DNA of 20,403 nucleotides, from positions 1-20,403 of the IMG/VR virus record IMGVR_UViG_3300032323_000193. The stretch is one strand, 5' to 3'. Below the pieces are notes generated by a model that worked only from the letters and a program-made list of their open reading frames with translations, had not been told where the DNA came from and did not search any database. This DNA is from a virus. Shown here piece after piece: positions 6,768 through 15,344 of the stretch. Within the stretch, counting starts at the first letter, position 1, and every line of letters begins with the position of its first letter. Made by a program: the position numbers and the translations under genes.

Positions 6768-9700
6768 ATGAACGGAGAAGTACAGTTAATAATAACGACA
6801 GGCGGTGTTGCCACTTATAAAACGGGAGCAATTCCAAACGGTAGTTCTAATTTTATTCAAAATGATGGAAGTGTACCGCCGTTTTTAACTCCTGATATTT
6901 TAAACGCTTTTATTACTCAAGTTACAAACGGAGGTGATTCTACTATAAAGGCTTACGATAATTCGGACGTTTTACTCGCAACATATCATCTCGACCCTAT
7001 TCCCTCAACCGTTTTCGGTGTTAGTGGTGAGTTTAGTTTTGCTTTAGTTGAGATTGTTCTGCCTGATCCAAATCTTGTATACATTACATTTCAATTAGAC
7101 ACAGTTCAACAGCTTTATCTTGATCTATTCGAGAACGAAAGCATCTCGCAAAATTGGAAGTTTCAAGACCTTAATAACTTTACAGCACAGGGTGCATTCA
7201 CACGCGAGTTTCGTGTGCCATTTAGCCAAACTAATCAAAATGCATTAGGTGCGCTGTTTGACGTTAACGTAGAAGCAGGAACAGAAAACTATTTTCACTA
7301 CAAGCTACCTGCTGAAATACGCGTAGACACGTTACCCATTGCTACGGGTTACATTCGTGTGCGCAAGGTATACAAGCAGATGAACCGTATCAACGAGGTT
7401 GAGCTTGCGTTCTATGCAGAAACGCCTGACCTTGTACGCAACATCGGTGAAAAGAAGTTAAGTGAGATTGCTGACTTGCCTTCATTAAATGAAGAAGTGA
7501 GTTACGCCAATGTCACAGCACCAAACACTGAAAGGTATTGGACAATTTTAGATCGTGGTCAATTATGGAGTGAGGTGGGTGAAGCTAACACGCGTTCACT
7601 GCAAGACCCTAACACTCCCGTATATCCTGCTGACCTTACACCCGCTGTAAATTGGTGGTATTTGTTCAACCAAATAATCACAGATGCTGGATTTGATTTA
7701 GTTGCAGGCACATTGCAGAATATCTTAGAAACATACTACATGCCATGGTGCAATAGTCGATTCTTGCAAGGCAGTGACACAACAGGTGAGTTTGGATTCA
7801 GGGCCGAGGTAGGTACAAATTTTCCTACCAACGGATACATTCCTTTTGATGTAGAAATCTATGATAACCAATCTGATTTTAATCCTGCAACATTTACCTA
7901 TACTGCACCTGCCAGTGGTATCTACACATTTAATCTCAATTTGTTTATTGATAAGAACGCAGGCAGTGCGCGTGTTTTTATTCAAGCTATCATTAATACC
8001 ACCAATGTTGAGAATGTCATTGATGTAAACTTCTTTGAGCCTACGACATGGAATTTTACTCACTCATTAACATTAAATGCGGGTGATTCTGTGCGATGGT
8101 TTACGTTTAAACAAGGTACATCAAATACGCGCATCAATGCAGGCAGCACCATCCAGTTGCAAACCGCTAACTTGTTCTATTCGCAAGAGATTTTCTACCC
8201 ACTAAACGCACCCGACATGAAGCAAATAGACTTTGTGACGGATGTAATCAAAATGCACAACTGTGCTATCGTACCGGATAGGGCAATACCGAACAAAGTT
8301 TATATTGTTCCACAAAATAGCTATTTGGGTAGTGGTGCTGTGCTTGACTGGACAAGTAAACTCGACACAACGAAAGACATCGTTATAGGCAGCACAACCG
8401 ATTTGCAAAAAGGTAAGTTTCAATTTACTTACACGGCGGGTGAAGACATTATTTCCAAAGTATATCGCAATGTTGATCGTATCTATGGTGATTATGAAGC
8501 CATAGGCTATACCATCAACCCTAACACTTCGCCAAGTGATTTTGCAATAGGTGAGCAAAAGGTTACACTTGTGACACGCTCAACCCCTGCGGGCGTAGTG
8601 AATGGTAGCAACTACATCATGCCGATGTTTTTGAATGATTCTTTGCAGTTTGTTGCACCGGGGCCGCGCTGTTTGTTCTTAGCAGGTTCGTGGTTATGTC
8701 AATTATATGATGAGGGTAGCAGCACGGCTGTGCTGAATGAAGTGTTTACTTTGAATAATTACAGCATCATTTACGCGGAGATAGATGATGAAGATTTGAA
8801 CTGGGCACCTGAAGTGCCACCACACACAATCGTTAGCAATCCATACAACAACCTGTTTAATAAGTATTGGCGCACTTATATGAATGCGCTGTACTCACCC
8901 GAGGCTCGAATGATGGATGCACATTTTGCATTGACCTTATCTGATATCCTAACCTTTTCATTTGCTGACAAGATTTGGATACAGGATAGCTATTGGCGCA
9001 TAGTCGAGATTACGGATTATAAGGTGGGCATGTATGAGAGCACTAAGGTTAAGTTGCTGAAGTTCCTAGAAGATGTTGAAGATTGCAGCGGCACACCTAC
9101 GTCTATAAGTTTAAACGGGCAAGTGAACTTTGAAGATGCAGGCGGAGACCCTGTTGCACCTAGTCAAGATTGTTGTGTGCGCTATGGCTATACGTGGGAT
9201 GAAAATTTAGGTGTGTGCTGGGCGAATGTTCCAACAGGCAGCAAACCAAACTCACCAACAACGGGCAGCACAACCAACCCAGCACCACGCAGAACGGCAG
9301 TGCAAACGCGCAATTCTCAAATCACAAATAGTGTAATCAATGGTGAAGATGTGACCATAGAAAATGGTAACAAAGACATGCTTGCGGTTGGTGAGCGGTT
9401 AAAATTAGAAGGTGTTCAGAGTAGCACCGCTTTGCTAGGACGTAATGCCTACTCCAACATTATGGGCATGCACTACGGTGGTGGTGAACGTGTATCTGCT
9501 AAAGATGGCAATCAACAGACAGGCGTTATTGTTCTTGCCAACGCTTTCAACTTTACAGCAACAGGTCAAAATTTGGAATTGTTTACGGGCAACGATGTTC
9601 TAACCCGCATCAATCTACCCGATGACACATCAATGACTATCATGTACGTATTACAAGCATCTAACATGGCAGGCAATACGTACTACGAAACGGGATCAGT

Positions 9701-9905
9701 ATTTATTGAAAAGATTGCAGGCGTGACCGTTGCAACTTCACCAATTCAAATCACAACAGACAACTCGGGCACAACTACTTTTGTCCTAAGCATCGACATA
9801 AGCACTGACCCTGATGAACATCGTTTTATTGTGACAAGTGCCGGCACAGGATTTCCAGTAGCAAGTCAAGTTGTGCTAACCCTTTACTATACGCAAACAA
9901 GATAA
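6768..9905 (+). CDS. Large tail-tip/baseplate protein with C-terminal receptor-binding-like region
   Basis: A 1045-residue protein. Residues 1-110 are AT-rich in sequence and variable-looking. From about residue 115 the sequence becomes the conserved Bacteroidetes phage tail-tip type (YLDLFENESISQNWKFQDLN, GAFTREFRVPF, FHYKLPAEIRVDTLPIATGY, VELAFYAETPDLVRNIGEKK, ADLTPAVNWWYL). A beta-sandwich insertion follows at about 335-460, then DMKQIDFVTDVIKMHNCAIV (about 483-502) and SYWRIVEITDYKVGMYES, which resemble hub or tail-lysozyme-like folds. A Cys-containing segment (about 783-820: DVEDCSGTP, DCCVRYGYTWDENLGVCW) precedes a Thr/Pro-rich linker and a beta-rich end (880-1045). It probably forms the tail tip and contacts the host. 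No peptidase or hydrolase motif was recognised. Confidence 0.7.
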   Translation: MNGEVQLIITTGGVATYKTGAIPNGSSNFIQNDGSVPPFLTPDILNAFITQVTNGGDSTIKAYDNSDVLLATYHLDPIPSTVFGVSGEFSFALVEIVLPDPNLVYITFQLDTVQQLYLDLFENESISQNWKFQDLNNFTAQGAFTREFRVPFSQTNQNALGALFDVNVEAGTENYFHYKLPAEIRVDTLPIATGYIRVRKVYKQMNRINEVELAFYAETPDLVRNIGEKKLSEIADLPSLNEEVSYANVTAPNTERYWTILDRGQLWSEVGEANTRSLQDPNTPVYPADLTPAVNWWYLFNQIITDAGFDLVAGTLQNILETYYMPWCNSRFLQGSDTTGEFGFRAEVGTNFPTNGYIPFDVEIYDNQSDFNPATFTYTAPASGIYTFNLNLFIDKNAGSARVFIQAIINTTNVENVIDVNFFEPTTWNFTHSLTLNAGDSVRWFTFKQGTSNTRINAGSTIQLQTANLFYSQEIFYPLNAPDMKQIDFVTDVIKMHNCAIVPDRAIPNKVYIVPQNSYLGSGAVLDWTSKLDTTKDIVIGSTTDLQKGKFQFTYTAGEDIISKVYRNVDRIYGDYEAIGYTINPNTSPSDFAIGEQKVTLVTRSTPAGVVNGSNYIMPMFLNDSLQFVAPGPRCLFLAGSWLCQLYDEGSSTAVLNEVFTLNNYSIIYAEIDDEDLNWAPEVPPHTIVSNPYNNLFNKYWRTYMNALYSPEARMMDAHFALTLSDILTFSFADKIWIQDSYWRIVEITDYKVGMYESTKVKLLKFLEDVEDCSGTPTSISLNGQVNFEDAGGDPVAPSQDCCVRYGYTWDENLGVCWANVPTGSKPNSPTTGSTTNPAPRRTAVQTRNSQITNSVINGEDVTIENGNKDMLAVGERLKLEGVQSSTALLGRNAYSNIMGMHYGGGERVSAKDGNQQTGVIVLANAFNFTATGQNLELFTGNDVLTRINLPDDTSMTIMYVLQASNMAGNTYYETGSVFIEKIAGVTVATSPIQITTDNSGTTTFVLSIDISTDPDEHRFIVTSAGTGFPVASQVVLTLYYTQTR

Positions 9906-9915
9906 ACACAATACA

Positions 9916-10089
9916 ATGGACAACATCAAAAACACATTGCGCTATTTGCAGCTCGGAATCAAGACCATGCCCCAACACGTGTACTCATTGCGCCCTTGGC
10001 AACGTACCTTATGGTTTGTTACGCTGTATGTATGGCGCACATTCTTGTTTTTCGGACTAATCTATTTACTATCTAAACTAATATACTAA
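9916..10089 (+). CDS. Small protein with one C-terminal membrane helix
   Basis: A 57-residue product. The N-terminal 30 residues are polar and basic (MDNIKNTLRYLQLGIKTMPQ...SLRPWQR). The C-terminal 25 form one strongly hydrophobic segment (LWFVTLYVWRTFLFFGLIYL), which suggests a single membrane span with the basic N-terminus inside. Its TAA shares a base with the ATG of the tape-measure gene, so it is almost certainly translated and coupled to it. Possibilities include a holin-like or membrane-docking helper for tape-measure ejection, but the family is not recognised. It starts ten bases after the previous stop with an A-rich leader. Confidence 0.7.
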   Translation: MDNIKNTLRYLQLGIKTMPQHVYSLRPWQRTLWFVTLYVWRTFLFFGLIYLLSKLIY

Positions 10090-12305
10090 TGGCAGAGCCT
10101 ATCGTTCGGAGTTTCGTAATTGACACAAGCGAAAGTGAACAAAACTTAAAAGAGTTAGATGTTCAACTTGATGCAACCAGTGCCAAAATCAATAGTGCAT
10201 CACAATCATTCAACGTAAACACGAATGAGAGTGAGCAAAACCTTCAAGACCTCAACGAGCAGGTTAATGATTTAGGTAATAATCTTAAGGATTTACCTAA
10301 CGATGTAACCTTTCCAAGTGAGCCGTTTGATAAGGCTAATAATTCCTTGGATGGTATTGGTGATAAAGCGGAAAAGGCTAAGGAAAAATTAGACGATTCT
10401 GCTAAATCCGCAAAGAAGTTAGGAGAAAATGCCAAGGGTGCTGAATCAGGATTTAAGAAAGTAGGTGCTACTCTTAATGGACTTGCTAAGGCAACGGGTG
10501 TAGTAGCCTTATTGACGGCTGCATTTAATACTGTTAAGAGTGTTATTCAATCAACACAGCCAATTGCCGATGCTTTTAGTGCCGCTTTCGGTACGTTTAC
10601 GGATATTATTCGAGATGCATTTACGTACATCATGGATAACGCAGGTACGGTAGTTAATTATTTCGAAGCAATCTTCAATGACCCGGTACAAGCTTTAAAA
10701 GATTTTGGTGATGCTATCGTTGAGAACCTGATTGAACGATTTAACTCGTTTCTTGATACGCTTGGATTTATTGCAGAAGGTATTAAGAACCTTTTTACTG
10801 GTGAGTTTGATGCTGCACTTGAATCATTTAAGAACGCAGGTAAAGAATCGATTGATGTATTGACTGGTGTTAATGATACGGTAGATCGTGTAACTGATGC
10901 CGTGGTTGAAGGTGCAACTGCTTTTGCTAATTATGTTACCGAAACTTATAAGGCTAACGAAGCATTAGTGCAACTTCAAAACAATGCAAAGCTTGCTGCT
11001 GCCGAACAAGCACGATTAGCGGAACAATACGATAGGCAAGCGGAGTTGTTAAGGCAGACGCGAGATGATGAAAGCAAAAGCATTCAAGACCGTATTGATG
11101 CTAATACCAAGTTAGGCGAAGTATTAGAAAAACAAGAAAAGGCTGAGTTGGCAGCAGCGCAGGCACAGGTTGCAGCAGCACAAGCTACGTTTAACCACAA
11201 TCAAACCATAGACAATCAGGTTGCATTGACACAAGCTTTAGCAGGTGTTGATGGTGTACGTGCTAAAATTGCAGGTTTAAAGTCTGAACAACTTGTAAAC
11301 GAAATTGCGCTTAATAAGGAACTCAATGAATTAACTAAGGCACAAGTACAAAGCAATGCAGAACTTGCAATAGCCGAACAAAAGTTTGTTGCCGATAGTA
11401 TTAAAAACGATTTAGAAAGGCTCAATGCGCAGCGTGCGGTTCTTGAGCAAGAAAAGATTATTGCTTTAGATGCACTACAAGCGGAGATTGAAAAATATAA
11501 TCAAGGCACACAGGCAAGATTGGATGCTGAAATAGCATTTGCGCAAAAGAAACAGGAGATAGACCAAAACTTAGCAACTAATACCATTGCCATTCAGGAT
11601 GCAACCTTCGCAAGACAAACTGAATTGCAACGCCTGCAATTTGAAAACATAGGTGGTGATGCGCAGGCAAGAATAAACGCACTCAATAACGAATACGCAG
11701 AAAAGGAAAGGTTGTATGCGAACGATGCAGCAATGCTTGAGGAAATAGAAAAAGAAAAGCAGCGTAAGGTACTTGCTATAGAACAAGAAACCAAAGATTC
11801 AAAGTTGGCATTGGCTTCTGAAACACTGGGTGCAATTGGTAACTTGGCTGCTCTATTTGCCAAAGGAGATGAGAAGCGTGCAAAGCGTGCATTCCAAATT
11901 CAAAAGGCTGTGAGCATAGCACAGGCCACGGTTGATACTTACAAGGGTGCTAACGCAATCTTCGCAAGCGCGGCAGCTAACCCTGCAACCGTCTTATTTC
12001 CTGCTCAACCATTCATTGCAGCGGCTGCGGCTATTGCAGGTGGTATTGCAAACGTAGCCACTATTGCACAGCAACAATTTCAAGGTGGTGGAACACCCGG
12101 TGGAACTAATAGTGAAAATCCGCCAAGCTTGCCGGGTGATGGTGGCGGCGGTGGCGCACAGCCCGCGCAGTTCAATCCACTTGCTGCATCATTCCTACAA
12201 GATAGACCCGAGCAAATCACACCACGTGCGTATGTACTTGCGGGTGATGTATCCAGTGCGCAAGAAGTACGTGAGAATGTTGCAGATCTTGCACGCATCG
12301 GATAA
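10089..12305 (+). CDS. Tail tape measure protein
   Basis: A 738-residue protein. The N-terminus holds two copies of an ESEQNL(K/Q)(E/D)L motif (about residues 14-22 and 47-55) and a Lys/Asp/Ala-rich helical stretch (AEKAKEKLDDSAKSAKKLGE). Hydrophobic segments follow at about 130-155 (LAKATGVVALLTAAFNTVKS) and later at about 640-665 (AQPFIAAAAAIAGGIANVAT). Between them lies a long Ala/Glu/Gln/Lys coiled coil (about 290-600). The end has a Gly/Pro linker and TPRAYVLAGDVSSAQEVREN, a tail I recall from Bacteroidetes phage tape measures. Its role is to set tail length and leave the tail during DNA ejection. The gene begins in a TAATG overlap with the small membrane protein. No lytic transglycosylase or peptidase motif was seen. 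A hairpin follows the stop. Confidence 0.88.
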   Translation: MAEPIVRSFVIDTSESEQNLKELDVQLDATSAKINSASQSFNVNTNESEQNLQDLNEQVNDLGNNLKDLPNDVTFPSEPFDKANNSLDGIGDKAEKAKEKLDDSAKSAKKLGENAKGAESGFKKVGATLNGLAKATGVVALLTAAFNTVKSVIQSTQPIADAFSAAFGTFTDIIRDAFTYIMDNAGTVVNYFEAIFNDPVQALKDFGDAIVENLIERFNSFLDTLGFIAEGIKNLFTGEFDAALESFKNAGKESIDVLTGVNDTVDRVTDAVVEGATAFANYVTETYKANEALVQLQNNAKLAAAEQARLAEQYDRQAELLRQTRDDESKSIQDRIDANTKLGEVLEKQEKAELAAAQAQVAAAQATFNHNQTIDNQVALTQALAGVDGVRAKIAGLKSEQLVNEIALNKELNELTKAQVQSNAELAIAEQKFVADSIKNDLERLNAQRAVLEQEKIIALDALQAEIEKYNQGTQARLDAEIAFAQKKQEIDQNLATNTIAIQDATFARQTELQRLQFENIGGDAQARINALNNEYAEKERLYANDAAMLEEIEKEKQRKVLAIEQETKDSKLALASETLGAIGNLAALFAKGDEKRAKRAFQIQKAVSIAQATVDTYKGANAIFASAAANPATVLFPAQPFIAAAAAIAGGIANVATIAQQQFQGGGTPGGTNSENPPSLPGDGGGGGAQPAQFNPLAASFLQDRPEQITPRAYVLAGDVSSAQEVRENVADLARIG

Positions 12306-12333
12306 AAAGAAAGCCGCCCACGTTTGGACGGCT
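12303..12333 (-). terminator. Hairpin with reverse-strand U-tract after the tape measure gene
   Basis: AGCCGCCC (12312-12319) pairs with GGACGGCT (12326-12333), with one mismatch and a six-base loop. On the reverse strand the hairpin is followed by TTCTTTTTATC, the form of an intrinsic terminator. On the forward strand the next bases are ACCATAA, so it is not a canonical forward terminator but may slow or process the transcript after the tail block. Confidence 0.5.
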
Positions 12334-12394
12334 ACCATAACCTGAAAAACGATTGAATGTATAGAAACCTCACAAATATAAATAACTTTGAATC

Positions 12395-12991
12395 ATGGAA
12401 AAAAGAAAAGTAGTTAAGTGTGTTATTGATGAAGAAGGCCGTTTGGGTATTACCGCAATGGGCTTAGTAGATAGCCCTGCAATCGAGGAAAACTGGATAG
12501 CATTAAGCAAGATGCAGCTTGCTAAAGTGGATGAAGAACGCAGAATGCTATACGGCCCCGCGCTCATACCGGATAAGGAAATACTTCGTTATGACGAAAA
12601 GGGTGAACCCTACTATGTGTACTTTGAAAAGGCAACAGTAAGTGCGATTGCTCATCAGTTTTTCAAAAAGAATCTGCAACACACAACCAACTTGCAGCAT
12701 GAGATACCAGTTACGGGTGTGACCGTTGTGGAATCATGGATAAAGGAAGGCAAGAATGACAAGAGCATTGAACTTGGATTGCCTGAACTACCCGATGGGA
12801 CATGGTTTATTGGCACTAAGGTCGATGAAGAACATGTATGGAATGATGTGAAGGAAGGCAAGGTGCGCGGGTACAGCATAGAAGGGTTTTTTAATGAAGT
12901 AGGCGTGTCAATGAGTGGCGTTAAAAATTATGAAGCGGAATTGGTGCTGGAGTTAGATCAACTATTGAGCAGTGTAAATCCCAACAAATGA
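12395..12991 (+). CDS. XkdF-like prohead protease (peptidase S78_2)
   Basis: A 198-residue protein. It opens with an ITAMGLVDSPAIEENWIAL segment (about 19-37) typical of XkdF-type proteins. It continues with YGPALIPDKEILR and EPYYVYFEKATVSAIAHQFF, then NLQHEIPVTGVTVVESWI and VRGYSIEGFF. His102 (LQHE) and Ser161 (GYSIEG) fit the catalytic His and Ser of the S78-type, herpesvirus-assemblin-like prohead proteases, which cleave scaffold and capsid termini during maturation. The length is normal for a stand-alone protease. It is followed by a subtilase in a 4-base ATGA overlap, with scaffold and capsid genes next, the usual context for a maturation protease. The ATG at 12395 lies in an A-rich leader. 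Confidence 0.85.
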   Translation: MEKRKVVKCVIDEEGRLGITAMGLVDSPAIEENWIALSKMQLAKVDEERRMLYGPALIPDKEILRYDEKGEPYYVYFEKATVSAIAHQFFKKNLQHTTNLQHEIPVTGVTVVESWIKEGKNDKSIELGLPELPDGTWFIGTKVDEEHVWNDVKEGKVRGYSIEGFFNEVGVSMSGVKNYEAELVLELDQLLSSVNPNK

Positions 12992-15057
12992 AAATAAATG
13001 CTGTCAAATTTAAAGACAAGAAGTCTTTTGACAAAAACAAAACAAAGCCGAATGTTCGTGCTGTACATGAGCCGTTTGGTATCATTGTGTTCGAAGATGT
13101 TAACCCGGTTGCTCCTGATTTTACCAAAGTATCGCAGGCATACGAGGTAGATGGTTCACTAGATAACATCCCTTCGGGCATGGCTATTCTTGTTGCTCCC
13201 GATTTTGATGCAGCACAGGCGTACTTGCAAGGCATCAAAGTAGTGATCACTGAAACCTTTCCACTAACCAACACCATGTTCGTGGAGATTCCTGCGTTTT
13301 CATCATTCGATGAGTTCTACGCTGCACTCATTAATACCAAACTATTCACAAGCATAGAGCCCGATCATATACAACCGTTTCAAGTAGATGGCGATGGCTT
13401 CACTTATGCTCAACAATGGCACCTGCCTAACCTACGTTCACAAGAAGCATGGAGTTTAATTGATGGTGCCGCCTATGGTGAAGTGGCTGTATTAGATATT
13501 GCATGCGAGACTAATCATGAAGACTTGCAGGGGCGTATAAGTAGCACGTCATGGAACTGCGTGACCGATGCACCCGATGTAAACCCAGTGAGCGAGAATG
13601 AAAAGCATGGTACACCATGCAGCGGGTTGATATGCGCAACATCGGACAATGGTATAGGTGTATCGTCATTAGGCAACAATAAAGTGAATGTGCAATTTTT
13701 GCACATAGGATACGGGAGCAGCTCCAGCGGAAGCTTTCAAACATCGGACACCATCGTAACGCGTGCAATCAACAAGGCAATAGCTAACCCTAACTGCCTT
13801 GCTATCTCAATGTCATGGGGTGGTGGTAGCGCAACATCATATCCGTTGTTTCAAAACGCCCTCACATCTGCAAAGACAATCGGGCGCGGCGGCAAGGGTA
13901 TAGCAATCTTTGCAAGTAGCGGAAACCAATCGAGCCCAAACTTCACACAATCGCCCGCGATCTATCCGATGGTTCACGCGGTTGGTGCTTCTACACAATC
14001 AAACGTGCGTGCATCCTTTAGCAATTTCGGGCCGAAGACATTTGCAGCTACTCCTGGTGTATCATGCCCCACAACAGACCGCATGGGCACATCGGGTTAT
14101 AATGCATCGAGCAACTATACTAACTTTAGCGGAACATCATGTTCATGCCCTGTAATGGCAGCTATTGCAGCAAATGTGATTCTTGCCAATCCTGCATTGA
14201 CAGAGCCACAGGTCATTGATGTGATTAAGCAATCATGCAGAAAAACAGGCGGCTATGTATACGATGCCAATGGCAAAAGCTTGGAACTAGGATTTGGTGT
14301 GCCGGATATGTTCGCCGCTGTGAGCATTGCTAAATCTTTAGATGGTGGTGACCCTGTGCCCGTGCCAACACCTGAATATAATTTATTTGGCACCATCATA
14401 ACACCTGCTAATGCTGTGCAAGGTACAAGTGTGAATGTTGTGTATAGCGTGAATCTTGACAAGGCATACAGCAAAGACGTTACTACCAATGTGCAAATAG
14501 TATTCACAAGACCCGATAGCACTAAGCTCGTGTTCTATACGGGTGATGTAACCATACCTGCGGGCCAAACAACGGTTACTAAAACAACGCCGTTTGGTTT
14601 GCCTAATAATCAACTTGGCTCATCATTGTTTACGCTTGTGATAGATCCAAATATGCAGCTGATTGAAACCAATGAGAATGATAACAGCATAAGCACTGGC
14701 ACGAACATCACACCACTTTCACCGCCTTCAACTGGTTTAGATGCAGGTGTAACTATTGATAGCTATGAGTGGCTTGATGCTAACCGCGTGCGTATACGTT
14801 ACACGTTTTTTAATCGTGGCACGGTGGTAATCACTAGCATGAAAGTACAACATGGTTTGGTTGGTGGTTTTACTGGCACATGGAATCGCACAGATAGAAT
14901 AGAAGTAGGTAGAAGCATAACGATGGCAAGCGTTTACAACGTGACCATGCCCGTTATTGCTTTACCAACTGACTATGTGCTTACCATCACGGCTGTAAAT
15001 GGTGTGCCCGATAACAACAGCGCCAATAATACAGCACGTATGCAGATTAAAAAATAG
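12988..15057 (+). CDS. Subtilisin-like (S8) serine protease with C-terminal CARDB-like domains
   Basis: A 689-residue protein with an apparently intact S8 triad: Asp170 in VAVLDIACETNHEDL, His207 in KHGTPCSGL, and Ser384 in FSGTSCSCPVMAAIAAN. Oxyanion Asn313 is in FASSGNQSS. Residues 1-135 look like an I9-type propeptide (FVEIPAFSSFDEFYAALINT...IEPDHIQPF). Two Ig-like, CARDB-type domains follow at about 462-575 (ending LIETNENDNS) and 586-689. There is no obvious secretion signal, since the N-terminus is MKINAVKFKDKKSFDKNK. Eight cysteines lie in the catalytic part. The 4-base overlap with the prohead protease ties it to head morphogenesis expression. It may be packaged or displayed on virions to digest host surface layers, or may assist maturation; both are inference. 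A bidirectional terminator follows. Confidence 0.9.
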   Translation: MKINAVKFKDKKSFDKNKTKPNVRAVHEPFGIIVFEDVNPVAPDFTKVSQAYEVDGSLDNIPSGMAILVAPDFDAAQAYLQGIKVVITETFPLTNTMFVEIPAFSSFDEFYAALINTKLFTSIEPDHIQPFQVDGDGFTYAQQWHLPNLRSQEAWSLIDGAAYGEVAVLDIACETNHEDLQGRISSTSWNCVTDAPDVNPVSENEKHGTPCSGLICATSDNGIGVSSLGNNKVNVQFLHIGYGSSSSGSFQTSDTIVTRAINKAIANPNCLAISMSWGGGSATSYPLFQNALTSAKTIGRGGKGIAIFASSGNQSSPNFTQSPAIYPMVHAVGASTQSNVRASFSNFGPKTFAATPGVSCPTTDRMGTSGYNASSNYTNFSGTSCSCPVMAAIAANVILANPALTEPQVIDVIKQSCRKTGGYVYDANGKSLELGFGVPDMFAAVSIAKSLDGGDPVPVPTPEYNLFGTIITPANAVQGTSVNVVYSVNLDKAYSKDVTTNVQIVFTRPDSTKLVFYTGDVTIPAGQTTVTKTTPFGLPNNQLGSSLFTLVIDPNMQLIETNENDNSISTGTNITPLSPPSTGLDAGVTIDSYEWLDANRVRIRYTFFNRGTVVITSMKVQHGLVGGFTGTWNRTDRIEVGRSITMASVYNVTMPVIALPTDYVLTITAVNGVPDNNSANNTARMQIKK

Positions 15058-15111
15058 TGCTATATTCGTTGCGTTAATGCGTCAATGCGTTTTAGGTTAG
15101 AGTCAAAAAGA

Positions 15112-15138
15112 AAGGCCCAAACGAGGGCCTTCTTTTTT
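15112..15138. terminator. Bidirectional intrinsic terminator
   Basis: AAGGCCC (15112-15118) pairs with GGGCCTT (15125-15131) around the loop AAACGA. It is flanked by AAAAAG on the left and CTTTTTT on the right. It therefore works as a forward terminator 55 bases after the subtilase stop and as a reverse terminator 20 bases after the stop of the reverse-strand ribbon-helix-helix gene. Confidence 0.88.
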
Positions 15139-15158
15139 AAACCAAAATACAAAATCTA

Positions 15159-15293
15159 TCATAGGATACAGGCGCGAATATACTCCGCCACATTCATCTT
15201 TGATGCCTTCGCATTTTTTTTTACTACCTTCATTTGCTTGTCGGTTAATCTAACCGATGCTTTGTGCACATACGTTTCTGTGGTTGTTTTCAT
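15159..15293 (-). CDS. Hidden reverse-strand ribbon-helix-helix (CopG/Arc-like) protein
   Basis: A 44-residue product on the strand opposite to every other gene here. It starts at ATG 15293-15291 and ends at TGA 15161-15159. The sequence runs KASVRLTDKQMKVVKKNAKA and then SKMNVAEYIRACIL. That is a beta strand (ASVRLT), a first helix (DKQMKVVKKNAKAS) and a second helix beginning NVAEYIR, the classical CopG/Arc/MobC-type ribbon-helix-helix pattern with a (M/S)xxEYIR signature. Such proteins bind operator DNA as dimers. It has its own Bacteroidetes-type promoter at 15345-15374 and ends just before the bidirectional terminator, so it looks like a complete monocistronic gene. Its promoter lies directly before the scaffold start codon, so it may repress itself and the scaffold/capsid transcript. 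It contains a nine-A tract. The overlapping forward frame is Phe-rich and unlike a protein, so I regard it as a shadow. Confidence 0.8.
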   Translation of the reverse strand: MKTTTETYVHKASVRLTDKQMKVVKKNAKASKMNVAEYIRACIL

Positions 15294-15344
15294 ATTCTAT
15301 GTAATTATTTGCAGTTGCTAAGATAGGCATTCGGTTGGATGTAA

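Noticed and set aside
11216-11863. Several reverse Ser/Leu/Ala-rich frames inside the tape measure gene
   Set aside because: They are the complement of an Ala/Glu/Lys coiled coil and match nothing.
12383-12390. TAACTTTG match to the Bacteroidetes -7 element just before the protease gene
   Set aside because: It ends five bases before the ATG and the nearest upstream TTG is 27 bases away, outside the usual spacing. Single TAnnTTTG hits are expected by chance many times in 20 kb.
15085-15321. Forward 78-residue frame between the subtilase and scaffold genes
   Set aside because: It runs through the bidirectional terminator, is Phe/Ile/Cys-rich and lies antisense to the convincing RHH gene, so it is a shadow.
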